Made by a program: the position numbers and the translations under genes. A stretch of DNA of 64,000 bases from Apus apus (lineage: Eukaryota > Chordata > Aves > Apodiformes > Apodidae). The notes under the pieces are model-generated. The model had not been told where the DNA came from, made no database searches, and worked only from the letters and a program-made list of their open reading frames with translations. This document shows positions 1 through 11,660 of this stretch, one piece after another (position 1 is the first letter of the stretch; the number at the start of each line of letters is the position of its first letter). Location: contig NC_067287.1 in assembly GCF_020740795.1 (NCBI RefSeq), positions 17,313,501 to 17,377,500 on the forward strand. Direction: 5' to 3'.

Positions 1-3000
1 ATAAATTAATACTGATGACTCCCAATCATTTTATATTTATATACACTTGCAGGAGTCCTGACAGTGCAGAGCTACTCGGCTCCTTATATTTCTCTAAACT
101 TTGTTAATGGACTGGTCGACTAGGAAAGTTCACAGAGAAAGAGAAGATATTGTTATCTCCTTTTTTAAAAATACATGGACAGTCTGGGCATCTTTGCTAT
201 GAAACACTCCAATGCAATCCCTTTTGCTAAGAGGAATCTGAACCCACATTTATCCAGATTAATTCAGTAACTGCCAGGCTAAATGAAGTTCTTTATGTCT
301 TTTGGAGCTGATCCACTTTATTCAAAACACTGAAATATTTACTAGAACACACAGTGGAATTTAGGTCTTCCTATTCCCTCTTCCCACAAACAAGTACTGC
401 TACTTACTGGAGCACAGTCTCACTCACATTCTCAGTGTGACCTGCTGAACACTTACTTATTGGTATAAAGTCCAACAGTTAGTCTATGTTCCCCTTAGGA
501 ATCTAGCCCTTGACTTGACAACCTAAAGTGCTAAAAGTATATTGATTTTAACTTCAACTCAGGCATGGATGTGGAATGCAATTGTTATCCTACCTTAAAA
601 TAGAATGATCCAACCACTACTTAAGAACTGAATCTTTATGGCAACAATAACCATATTTGTTAAACCTGGTATTTATCTTTAACCTTTACTCCCACACACT
701 TTTATAGCCACAGGCCTGGTCAAATATGACATGACAGGCATGGCAAAGTGGGAAGAAGCAAAAGGAAAGCCAAGAGTCTTGACTTTAAAAGCAAAAGTTG
801 GTGGAGACAGTGCCAGAGTATATTTCATTCATCTAACAAAGCATGTTTAAACATAAGCATTGGACATAAAAAGAAAGCTACCACACAAACACACTGGTAG
901 ACATCACTTTAAACAGAAGTTGCTTTCATTTAGTTTCTTTTTATAAACAATACTACGGATTTTTAAAGTATTGTTAATGCTATAATATAACACCATAACA
1001 ATGCTGTAATGAAACGGGTTTGGGATGATAATCTCACATTTTTAACCCAATACATAACTGAAAATAGACTCAAATTTACCCATTTAATTACACTGTCATT
1101 TCAGTTCCCTCCTATTACTGCTATTGGTCTGAATTGAGAACAAAAATTACTTCAAGTTTAGCTGGAAAAATGAAAATTGGAAATTAAATTTTACCAATAA
1201 TTTTCTGGCTAATCATCTGTCAGGCCTCTGAAGTAGTCCAGAAACAGTGATGGAATTATATACTTCACACTGTTACTGCAAGGGGATTTACCCTTAGTAA
1301 CAAGGTGGTGTTTTTGAAACTTGCATGGTACGTGGCAATCATTCTCCCTAGAAGATCCCTATTTTATATATGGAATACTCAATGTAAAAAACAGATGAGT
1401 TGGCCAAGATGATATAGTAATGGCAGTAAAGCCAGGAAACAGAGCCTGGACCCCCCTCGCTGCCAGCATCAGGCAAATCCTTTTGCCTGTACCTGCTACC
1501 AGCCAACAAAACAGCAAAATGCATGGATTTTCCTTTCTCTTTGCCTAGATTTTCTCTGAAATGGAGAAATAAAGACTGGTTGATCCGTGACTCAATGACT
1601 GACCATTGCTCTAATGTCAATTGGGTACTTGTTTGTTATTAGTATTGTAATTGCCTAAGCCAAGAAACAGCAATTCATGCCCACACATGTTGAATATTCC
1701 ACCTGTTGGATTTGTTTGCTTGGTTGGCGTTTTGGTTATTCTCACAAGCACAGGATGAAAGCAGCACAACAACACAATCTAAGGCATCTCATACAACTGG
1801 CACTTTACCAGCAGGAGTCAGGGTTGGAATTTGGTGTACCGCTAATATCTAACTATTCCTTTTTTCTACTCCTAAACCACCTGAAATAGGGGAAAAACAG
1901 TTATATATAGCCACCTCTCTGGCCAGGCTGTAAAGGAAGTATTAGAGAATCCAGGTAGCATGAGCTGTAAATATGTCACAGCAGAGCCTACTGTCCAAAG
2001 ACTATTATGTTTGGGGTTTTTTTCCTTTTTGTATTTACATTAGGTATCTGAATGCTTATCACGGTAGCTTTAGTATAATATTTTTCTAAGGCACAGTATG
2101 CAGTTTGATGCTTCTCTCCTCTTTACAGCTTTGAAAATGCCCCCTTTCATTACTGCAAAGTGGTCAAGAGGTTGACAGTCTTTTTTTCCCCTCTATGATT
2201 TATATAACAATAAATGTGTAACATTCCCTAAAGCAATTTCTTAATGTTGGACTTATTTTGACCTTAGGACTGTTAAAGTGTAATACAGGGAGAAAATGAG
2301 TCTAAGATTGAATTGTTATCTATCTTGAAAAATTAAGACATATATCACAAATTGTCTCCTCCCTTTCTGATAAAAATACAAGCCACATTGTAAGTATTTC
2401 TTTTCCAAATAGACATACGTTAGTTTTTTTTTGTATTTTCCCAAAATGTTTTGTATGTACATTTCCAATTCAGTCTCTTCCTACAGGGTTAATAATTAGC
2501 AAACTGACTTCCCCAGCTGGTTTTGTTCAAAGTGCCGTCATCCTCCTGAATTCAGTCAACATCTATCAGAAACAAAGACGTCAAACAAAACATTTTAGGC
2601 TTCAGTATTCTCTTGTGAAGTTTTGGCCTCCAGCCATAAAATTTTGTTATTTTCTATGTAAGCTTTATTTTTCTTTCCTTGACCAGCAGTTAGTATGGAT
2701 CAAAAGAACCACTGCTTTAAAATGCAATTACAAAAATAATAAGCACTAGCACTGACATAGCACTCTGCACCTCAAGTTAAGTCTTGCATCTGATTTGGTT
2801 GTCTTTGCACTTGGGAACATGCTCCAGTGTGGGCTTTCAGGGGCTCCAGCTTTTTTCAGCATCTCATAAATGTTCTCTGTCTCCAGTGGTAGACAGAAAA
2901 CCCCTTGGCTTTTTTAAGGCTCTGTTTAAATATCATTTCTGGAAACTCTGCAGAATGTCCATGCCATTTTGTTCTTTTTGGTGTTGTTATCCAAAGTGAA

Positions 3001-6000
3001 TAATGCATCCAGTTTCAAAAAGGAAATTTTTAATGATTTTATGATCCTGGCAGAACTGAGGTCAGCCATTTCCACCCTTCCCCACAGCTTTTGGCTTTGC
3101 TTTGAACATTCTGGGCTTTACAGTTTATCCAGCAGCTTTTGATCCAGATGTGGCCACAGATACACTCCAGCAAACTCACATGGAGCTAGGAACAGATACG
3201 TGTAAAACTGCCAAAGCTGCCCTGTCAGTCAGTCAGCAGCATGTCAGTGCTTTGAACCAGGCAGCTGCTATGCAGGAAGTTGCTGTTTCCACTAACATGT
3301 TAACAAAAGAGAAAGAAAGGGCAGCTGGGGACATTGCCTCCTGTGCAGAACTGGGGGTTGCTGCTTCTCCCAGCAGGCTGTCCCCACCTGGGATCCAGCT
3401 CCAACTGCACCACTCAAATGTACACTACAGAGACAACCCAAGTAAACAGATCATCAAACATCACATCACCTGGGGCTGAGACTTTTCTGGGGGAAAAAAA
3501 AACACAACAAAACCAAACCAAAACAAAGAGAATAAAAATAAATGAAAAAAAAAAAAGGTTTCTTTTTGCATGTATCCTTTTATTTTTGTGTTCTTCATGT
3601 AATGGTTCTGAGCCTTCACCTCCTTTACCCTGGATGTGGATTTTAAGTATCTAGGGCAGGTTGGGTGCCTATGTCCCACTGGCTGCTGCAGTAGAATTGG
3701 ATGATTCAGCTTTACTCATTTTGGAACTGTCTCTTTCTATGCTGAGGCAGACGACAAATTTAACCAGAGGTGTTTTCCATATCCCCGTTTTATGGAATAT
3801 GTGTCCACAGAGATCCTAAATTCTGGCTGTTGTGGGTCTAGAAAGCTGTTTGGGCTAGAAGGCAGTGGGATCAGCAGTCCCACAAACATATACACACCAA
3901 TGTTTTCAGGTTAGACTTACTCATCCCTACTCAGACTGAGCTGAAAGGGACATCCAGCAGTGTTGTGGATCTATTCCCCAGCAATGGTGGTGGATTGATT
4001 TGTTTATTTCTAAATTTAACAGTGCACACTGCCATTGAAAGTGACCTTGCAGCCCATGTCAGCTGCTTATTGTTTGGCCCAGCTATTCTCACAGTTATCT
4101 AGCACATATTTCCTGTGGTGATTTCAGGCAGTTACTTCTCATTTGAGTCTTCTCAACTAGTAAGAATAATTGGTCCCCATTCTCTTTATACTTCTGTTTT
4201 CACAAGTGATAAGCTCTTTCATTCATCTTTTCCTCCATCAAGGTTGGCTTTGTGCTACATCAGAGCAAGCAGGCAAGCAATCTGCAAGAGCAGCTGAGAC
4301 TTTCAAATTCCACTTATCAGGCAAGAATGAAACAAATTTATATGTAAACAGCAATAGTTAAACACCAAATAATCTACCCAAACGAGATTCTGGAAGGTCA
4401 CGAGAGAATGGATGGTCAAGGACAGGATGGACAATGAAGCCCACATTGGCTTTCCTTCCTTCTGTCATCACTTAACTGTTCTGGGACTCCAGACATGTGG
4501 TGGGTATGCTCCAGAGGTGTCATGTTCAGGGGGCATGGCACTCCAGGAGCCTGCAGTGATAAAGCCACAATGCCAGCTGTGTTCCTGAGTATGATGTGTG
4601 GGGAAAAGTCACTCTACTATTTATGCTACAATTATTTTAAAGGGTAAGGTAGCTGCTGTTTCTCTAGGCATTGTATTAATCTGTTGGAAATCAGATGGAA
4701 AGCCCCCAAGGGCTGCTCTGATGCATTTCCACATTTAACTGAAAGGTACCTTACATTTTTTATAGCCCCAATGTGTCTCTTATGTACAACTCCATCTTCA
4801 ATATTTGCTTTTGAAACAATATTTAAAGTAATTCAATTTGCCTCTTAACACAGTTTTCATCCAACAGGATCAGCAGGACATGACATGCAGCAGCAGAAAC
4901 ACTACCTTCTTACTCTCTCAGAATGAATCCCTCTGATAGTTTTGAATATTTAATACCAGAAAATACATTCTCTAGGTCATGTAAGCATCATGTAAATTTT
5001 CAGATTTCAGATTCATAATAGATAAGCCTCAGGAGAAACTTCACAAATAAACCAGTTCACAAAAAGCAGAATTTATGCTTAAACTGTGCTAGGACCATAA
5101 CCAATAATGCCTTGCATGACTTAGAATATTCTATTACTCTATATTAAAAGTTCATGCACTCCAGCTCATTGGCAATATCCAATGTCAAGGATTCTGCTTA
5201 CATACCTGAATGAATCTGGAAGCATCAAGCTCTGGGCTGAAGTCCCAAATGCAGCATCAGTGAAGCCACGCTGCCCAAAGCTGCTGATCTGGTGGAGTCT
5301 ATCAGCTCCATGCACACTTGCTTTTGGCTTCCAGCAAGGGCTTTCCAGGGGCTTGTCACCTACAAGGCACACAAAGTTTATGGCAGGAAGAAGTGGCAAA
5401 GCAGATTTAAACAGGTTATGACTGGGTTCAAAGGCCTAAAACTATGCTTTAGAACAAATGTCCTGAATAAATGGAATGTACTTGATGGGATAATTTTAAG
5501 TATTCACTAAAAAACTAAAAAGAAAAAAATACAGCTGATTTTTTTACAGCATAAATGGAAACTTTTGATTTCTTAAGGTAAACATTAATCTCTAAAATCT
5601 GAAAAGATACAGGGATAATTTTGGGTTTCTGATGTATGGTCCAAGACATTGACCCAGCTATTATTTCTACCAGTAAACCAGTTGTGGTGGACAGTCTCCA
5701 AGTACCCAGTGTCTGCCACCATTACCTGCAGGCTGGCCGCCTCCCTGGAAAGTAGGTTGTTATTTAGGCCTTTGTGTGTGTGATTCACAGAAAGTTTTCC
5801 CTGTTTTCCTGTGCTAGCATGCTGAGGAGAGTAACTATGCCCACTATGCATTTCAAGATTTATCTTGTATCTACAAGTTAGGTGTTATTCTCACTAAAAT
5901 TATGTTTTGGAGCATTTATTTCTGAAAACCAAAGTGGAACTTTAGTCTGTAGGCTGGGGTTAAGAGCAGCAACAAGCTGATGAACAAAAATAACAGTAGT

Positions 6001-7004
6001 AGAAGCGTTTTTGCAATTATCCAGCTGTGCACTTTTGGAAACAATTGCAGCTGAGAATCACTTTGGTGGTTAAACTACCAGGGTGTTACTCACAAGCACT
6101 GCGCCGGCTGGGTCCAGGACACTTTCTTAGACAACTGCAGTTGCTTCATTACAGGAGAATCAGGAAAGTCTAGAATAGCTGCAGCATAAGGGAAGAAGAT
6201 TATAAACCCTAAGACTTTGAAGTGAGGCTTTATTACAAAATCATTCTCTTCTTTATGGTTAAGTTCCTAAGATCAGAATCCAAATCATGGTCAACCTGCC
6301 TAAAGATAGTGGGTACAGAAAGGGATCAGCAACTCTTCAATTCTGCATACCTTACAGAATAAATTGAGAGAAAGAGAAAATAAATCTGCTTCTAACAATG
6401 CTGTGGAATGATTACTTATGCAGTGGATTTCTAAAATGTCTAATAATTTTTATGTCCTCATTTTCATTTCTTCAGATGAATTAATAAGTAAATGCCTGCA
6501 TTGACACAGTCAAGAAATAAAACTTTAAAACAAATCCATTTACAGAGGCATGGCTGGAGCATTTTCAGTGAATTACCTTTCCATCCAAGGCATTGGAACC
6601 AAAACAGGCCACAAATATATATTTACTTATTTATTTAATACTCAGGAACCCATCACTCACCAAACAAAAGAAAAACATAAGGATTTGTGTTTTCCCATTC
6701 TGAGCATTTCAATGCATCCCATCAAAGTTGTTGAGAATCATCACTGTAACTTGGAAAGCCATCCTAACACAGCTTTGTTATGTCGTGGCCACGGCTAAGA
6801 ACAGACACTGATATTCGCAGTCTTGTGACTTGGGGGTTTTGCTGCTCATTTAATTTAACTTCTAAAGGATGGGGAGCCGATCCCTCTGACTTTTTTCTCT
6901 GGCACAGCTCATTCTGTCAGCTGTGCGTGTACTACTACCATCTACTGGCCAAACCGAGCCTGACTGCATTTCCGAGCACCAAGCTCAGCCTCAATTCATA
7001 CCCA
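1..7004. other. 3' flank, no gene recognised
   Basis: AT-rich intergenic DNA downstream of PLA2R1. The longest open stretch (3,102-3,479, plus) has no similarity I know and no splice or promoter context. An A-rich simple stretch lies at 3,490-3,557. LY75, expected next on this side, is not found. Confidence 0.6.
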
Positions 7005-8360
7005 GCAATGTTAACGCCTGTGAGCCCATTAGCCTCACTTCAGTCCCTGGAAAGGTCATCGAGCAAATCCTCCTGGGGACAGTCACAAGTCAATTGAAGC
7101 ACATGATTGGGAAAAGACAACATGGATTTACCAGGGGCAAATCATGCTTGACAAACCTGATGGCCTTCTATGACAAAGTCACCCGCTCAGTTGATGGAGG
7201 GCGGGTGGTGGACATCATCCACCTGGACTTCTCCAAGGCTTTTGATACATTCCTCCACAGCCTCCTCCTGGAGAAACTGACTTGTATGGCCTTGACAAGT
7301 GGTCTGTGTGGTGGGTGGGGAACTGTCTGACAGACCGTGCCCAGAGGGTGACAGTAAATACTTCCTCCTCAGACTGGCAGCTGGTCACAAGTGGGGATCG
7401 TTATTGGGCCCAATGCTGTTTAACATCTTCATAAGTGACCTGGATGTTGGGATCAAGAGCACCCTGATGGAGTTTGTTCCATGCTGATGACACAAAGATG
7501 AGTGGAGAGGTTGACATTCCAGAAGGGAGGTCCACCCTCCAGGATGACCTGGAGAGACTGGAGGAGTGGGCTAGCAGGAACCTTATGAAGTTCAATGGCA
7601 AGAAGTGTAAAGTCTTGCACCTGGTAACACATAACCCAGGAGTGCAGTTCAGACTGGGATTCACCTGGCTGGAGAGCAGCCCTGTGGAAAGGGACCTGGG
7701 GGTCTTGGTGGATAACAGGATCAACATGAGTTAGTGTGCTGCAGTGGCAAAGAAAGCGAACAGGATGCTGGGCTGAATCAATCAGGGCATCACCATCAGA
7801 GATAAAGAATTCATCATCCCATTCTACTCGGCGCTTGTCAGACCATACCTGGAGTATTATGTTCAGTTTTGGTTCCCACTCTACAAAAAGGATGCAGAAA
7901 GGATGAAGAGGTCCAGAGAAGGGCCACAAAGACGATCAGAGGACTAGAGAACCTGCCATATGAGGAAAGGCTGAGAAAACTGGGTTTATTCAGCCTTGAG
8001 AAAAGAAGGCTTAGCGGAGACCTCATCACCTTGTTCCAGTACTTGAAGGGTGGCTACAAAGAAGATGGGGACTCCCTTTTTACAAGGAGTCACATAGAAA
8101 AGACAAGGGGTAATGGGCACAAGTTGCTCCTGGGGAGATTCTGATTGGACACAAAAGGTACATTTTTCACCATAAGGACGATCAAACATTGGAATAACCT
8201 TCCCAAGGGAAGTGGTAGATTCACCCATATTGGACAGTTTTAAATCTCAGCTTGACAGGGTGCTGAGCCATCTCATATAAACTACAGTATTTCCTAAAAA
8301 GGCTGGACCAGATGATCCTTGAGGTCCCTTCCAACCTGGCATTCTATGATTCTATGATTT
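7005..8360 (+). mobile_element. CR1 LINE, 5'-truncated, with decayed reverse transcriptase and 3' end
   Basis: Translated in several frames it gives reverse transcriptase pieces in order: SLTSVPGKVIEQILL, KRQHGFTRGKSC, HLDFSKAFDT, LGPMLFNIFISDLD, an ADDTK motif (7,474-7,500), ERDLGVLVDN, then the 3' part and the typical end CCAACCTGGCATTCTATGATTCTATGAT. Several frameshifts and a stop make it non-functional. Most of the 5' end is missing. It lies about 3 kb beyond the PLA2R1 stop. Confidence 0.93.
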
Positions 8361-9559
8361 TAATTTGCTCCTGACCAGTTATTTACATGAGAGCTCCATC
8401 AGATTGTACAAGATCAGTTCTGGCCTACAGAAGTTTAAAATCAACATTCCACTGATTACCAAGAGAAGTATTTAAAGCTGAGGCCTTGCTCTTTTGCTTT
8501 TTTTTGCTCATCAAAAATGTTGCAGGGACTGCTAAAGGGACCAGGAGGTAAATTTTCTCCAGAAATGCAGTCTGCAAAAGTAAGCACACAGTTTTTTTTT
8601 TCCTAAATCCAAATACCTGGTAGACAAAGTTTATCATATGTTAGCCTGAATGTCTCTATTGGAGAAGTGATATGAAAACATCTAACATTTTCCTTTCAGT
8701 AAACACATTCAAAGAAGCTGGCATGACAGAAGAAAACACAACATCGATTTGCCTGCTTGGGCTCTGGGGAACCCAGTTCTTGGACAGGGGAATTACTTCA
8801 GTGCTACCATGGAAACTACTGTTCTCCCAGAGCTGCAGGGAATGGGGAGTAGGCTAGGAGAATTTCTGTGCATCAGGACCATGCTCCCATCCATCATCCT
8901 CATGGACAGTGCTGTGGCTCCTTTCTCCTCCCAGCATCTCCTGCACACAGGTTCCCAGGGCATTCTCATCTGTACCCTGGGAAACACTGGAGCCACCACA
9001 CGTGTGGAGACCATTTGCAGGGCCCAGGTCTGGGTCCAGCCAGGTAGCCAGAAGGAGCGGGGTGCAAGCTGTCCCTCTTCTACCAGGATGACCTGGTGCA
9101 AAGCTTAGGAACTAAAGCCTGGCAGCTAATTAAAGCTGGGAAAAGATTAAAAAAAAATTATGGCACAGAACATTGTTATTCACACTTTAATTTTCCAGTT
9201 GAAGTAATACAGTAAACCTGGCTGCCAGTATCATCAAGGCCAGCATTAAAAACATAGTCACCACATACTCTGATCAGGAACAGCGTAAGAGACCTCTGAT
9301 TAAGGGAAAACAAACAAAAGCCATGGTAACAAAATCCAGAACAAGAACTAGCTAGCAATTAATGATTACATCCTTGGGTGAATAATACCTGCAATTATAA
9401 AAGTTAAATGATTAAAGATTTAAAAATAAATATCTATGGGTCTGTCCCCTTCAAAACCATTTCAAAGTATGAAGAAAACACTGCTTGAACTATTTTTCCC
9501 TTAGTGCAAGATCAAGTACATCAGAGTCGATGTTAATCAACTATCACTATTTTGAGGTT
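8361..9559. other. Intergenic, no gene recognised
   Basis: Between the CR1 copy and the presumed PLA2R1 3' end. A GC-richer part (8,740-9,110) is open in several frames on both strands, which suggests composition, not coding. A minus-strand ATTAAA at 9,186-9,191 would be another possible PLA2R1 poly(A) signal. Confidence 0.5.
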
Positions 9560-11445
9560 AGGGTTATTTATTATACCACTGTCTTTCAAATGTATTTAAA
9601 TGATTACAACATGCCTCAAGGAAAATTGATTAAACGTCTATGTCAAGTTTTGTGAAAAGAAAATATACACCCTCATTAACCACATCAAACTCTGACAAGA
9701 GTCTGCGTAACTGGGTAACACCACCATAGCCTGACAAATTCACGTCCTCAGACACAACATAGCTTACTGTCGTACTGTCACCAACAAAAGCCACCCTGCA
9801 AGCCACTCTGCTTGCTGTAAGAAGGCAGCAATTACACTTGTCAGTGAATGTGATGAAGGAAATTCACTGGTTTAAGTTCATCCAACTGTAGTTTAAACAA
9901 GTGAAGCTCTCATGGGGAAGGGAGAGATGATCACAACTTTTTTTTCTTTGGGGTGTATTTTTTTTGTGGTAAAGAAGTTATTACACTTCATACATATAAA
10001 CAGCAGATGACCTGGCAATAGTACTCAAAAGTTGCAGTCCACAAACTAGAAGTTTAATTCACATAAAAACAGTCCTATAGATAAATCTATAGGACTAAGA
10101 ACAAACTTTAAAAACATTACTGAAGACTAACGTATGGGATCAACCCATTAGACAAAATGCACACAGAAAAGCTGTTCATATTTTACATGATAGAAAAATC
10201 TCAGATTAAGAACTTGTGATAACTACACCCACAGAAGTTATCTAAAACAGTAAGTTGAAGATGATATTGGGATCAAAATCATCTGCAGCCTCTTTGATAA
10301 CATTTTTTAACAGTTCTGTAAACCAGCCCAGAACTATTTTATGTAAGAATATTTTTTTAAAAATAGCCCTGTACATAATTATTACATGAATAGACAATTA
10401 TTGCAGTATTTCTAGAATTGGCCATGTGAAATCTAACTAAAAGGCAGTCATACATTCCTGTGCATGTGCACAAATACTATGTAAAAACATTTCAGTTGGC
10501 CTTAGCTGCTTGCTCAATTCTCAGGAACTCGCCTATATCTTAGGGCTCTTGCAACATTGTTGAGTCATCTTGAAACAAACCAACAAAACCAACAACAGAA
10601 GCAGCCCTTCACAGCAGCTTTTTGAGACAACTGAAGGCACAGTAAATCCATTCTGAAGTAACTCCCCATGACTAACCACTTGTTTTTTCCATGCTGCAAA
10701 AAAAATAAAATCCCCTCAACTTTCCGTCTATTTTCAGAGATGTGGCTGTAGGTCTGGTTAGGGTGGAGGGAGTCCCATGGAGAGCAGGCATTGCTGTCCT
10801 GGGCTGCTGAAACTGAGGTAGTGCAGAGACCTGAGCCGAGTCCTTCACAACCATCAGCCTGCAGAACAACTGGTCAGTGAAATTTTTCTCAGTCATTAGC
10901 ACCTTAGTATGAACAATGAAAGTGAAGAGTGTCCTGAGGGTCTGCTACATGGAGTTATAGGAATATACACCACTGGGAACAGCAATGTGGCTCTCCCATG
11001 TTTCCTCCTCAGCTTTTGAGAGCAGGGTCTCAGAAGAGCACCCATGAATACTGCTTGCATGAATACTGTAGGTAAACAATAAAGCAATTTAGTACTGTAA
11101 CTTCAGCAAGATTTATAACAGGTTTTTTTCCTTCAAACAGATATTGCCCAAAGATGTCTTTAAAAGAGGTTGATGGGATTCAATTTCTGAAAAAAGCTAG
11201 GTGAGAGATCACATACCAATGGCTGCCAGGGTTTCTCTGGCTATGGGTATCCTGGGGGACTCCCAAGAAAAAGAAAACAGTTGTAGATAGTGTAGATGGA
11301 GTTTCACATGGGAGATGTGATCACTTGCTACTTCTGGTAAATTGGTGGATATGGTTTCAGGGAGAACTTTGTAGAACAGGGATGCTGGTTGGACCTGGTG
11401 ATCCCAAGGGTCTTTTCCAACCTGAATGGTTCTATGATTCTATGA
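9560..11445 (-). other. PLA2R1 3' UTR region with candidate poly(A) signals
   Basis: Sequence just downstream of the stop on the minus strand. Candidate signals are ATTAAA at 10,053-10,058 and AATAAA at 9,567-9,572, giving a 3' UTR of about 1.4 or 1.9 kb. The UTR starts inside an antisense CR1 tail. A GC-richer stretch near 10,740-11,060 has no gene I recognise. The real end cannot be decided from sequence alone. Confidence 0.4.
10071..10096. repeat. Perfect 10-bp inverted repeat
   Basis: AGTCCTATAG and CTATAGGACT flank a 6-base loop ATAAAT. It lies in the presumed PLA2R1 3' UTR, so a hairpin in the transcript is possible. Confidence 0.9.
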
Positions 11446-11447
11446 TT
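11375..11447 (+). mobile_element. CR1 3' tail abutting the PLA2R1 stop codon
   Basis: Short CR1 3' end: GGTTGGACCTGGTGATC, GGTCTTTTCCAACC, then two ATTCTATG-like units ending at about 11,447. The last two bases of the repeat are also two of the three bases of the PLA2R1 TAA stop (read on the other strand). Start of the fragment is uncertain. Confidence 0.8.
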
Positions 11448-11660
11448 AATTTTCACTTCTCTCAAAATCGGAAATAAGGATGCTTTCTTCCAAAGGAGGA
11501 ACATCAGCATTGATCTGTGGCAAATAGGTGTTTCTGAACCACAGTATTCGGCTGAAGAGTTGGTTATTCTGCTTGTACAGGCACCACAGAAAAACTGAAA
11601 TGGCAGCCAGCATCACCAATGTCACGAGAACAGCCAGAGCTGCAAGCCCATGGTACGACG
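11446..11660 (-). CDS. PLA2R1: PLA2R1 exon 30 (membrane span, cytoplasmic tail, stop)
   Basis: Codes residues 1391-1461. A 24-residue hydrophobic span ([20 protein letters not shown] core) is followed by a 42-residue tail ending [11 protein letters not shown]. Human ends ILISDLEKSDQ, so the length of the end is conserved. The human NPYY endocytosis motif is replaced by NTYL (residues 1434-1437), while EESILI (1448-1453) fits the acidic dileucine pattern. Acceptor TTTCAG|CG. The TAA stop (11,446-11,448) overlaps the end of a CR1 repeat lying on the plus strand. Confidence 0.96.

Noticed and set aside
3102..3479. 125-codon open frame on the plus strand
   Set aside because: No recognised family, no splice or promoter signals, overlapped by another open frame; likely chance.
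6923..8144. Reverse transcriptase-like open frames as a functional gene
   Set aside because: They are pieces of one CR1 copy broken by frameshifts and a stop, with the 5' part missing.
1..9000. LY75 first exon, expected next to PLA2R1 on this side
   Set aside because: No CpG island, signal peptide or cysteine-rich domain exon found; the gene is probably further left.
8672..9108. Open frames on both strands in a GC-richer stretch
   Set aside because: Open in three overlapping frames at once, which indicates base composition and not coding.
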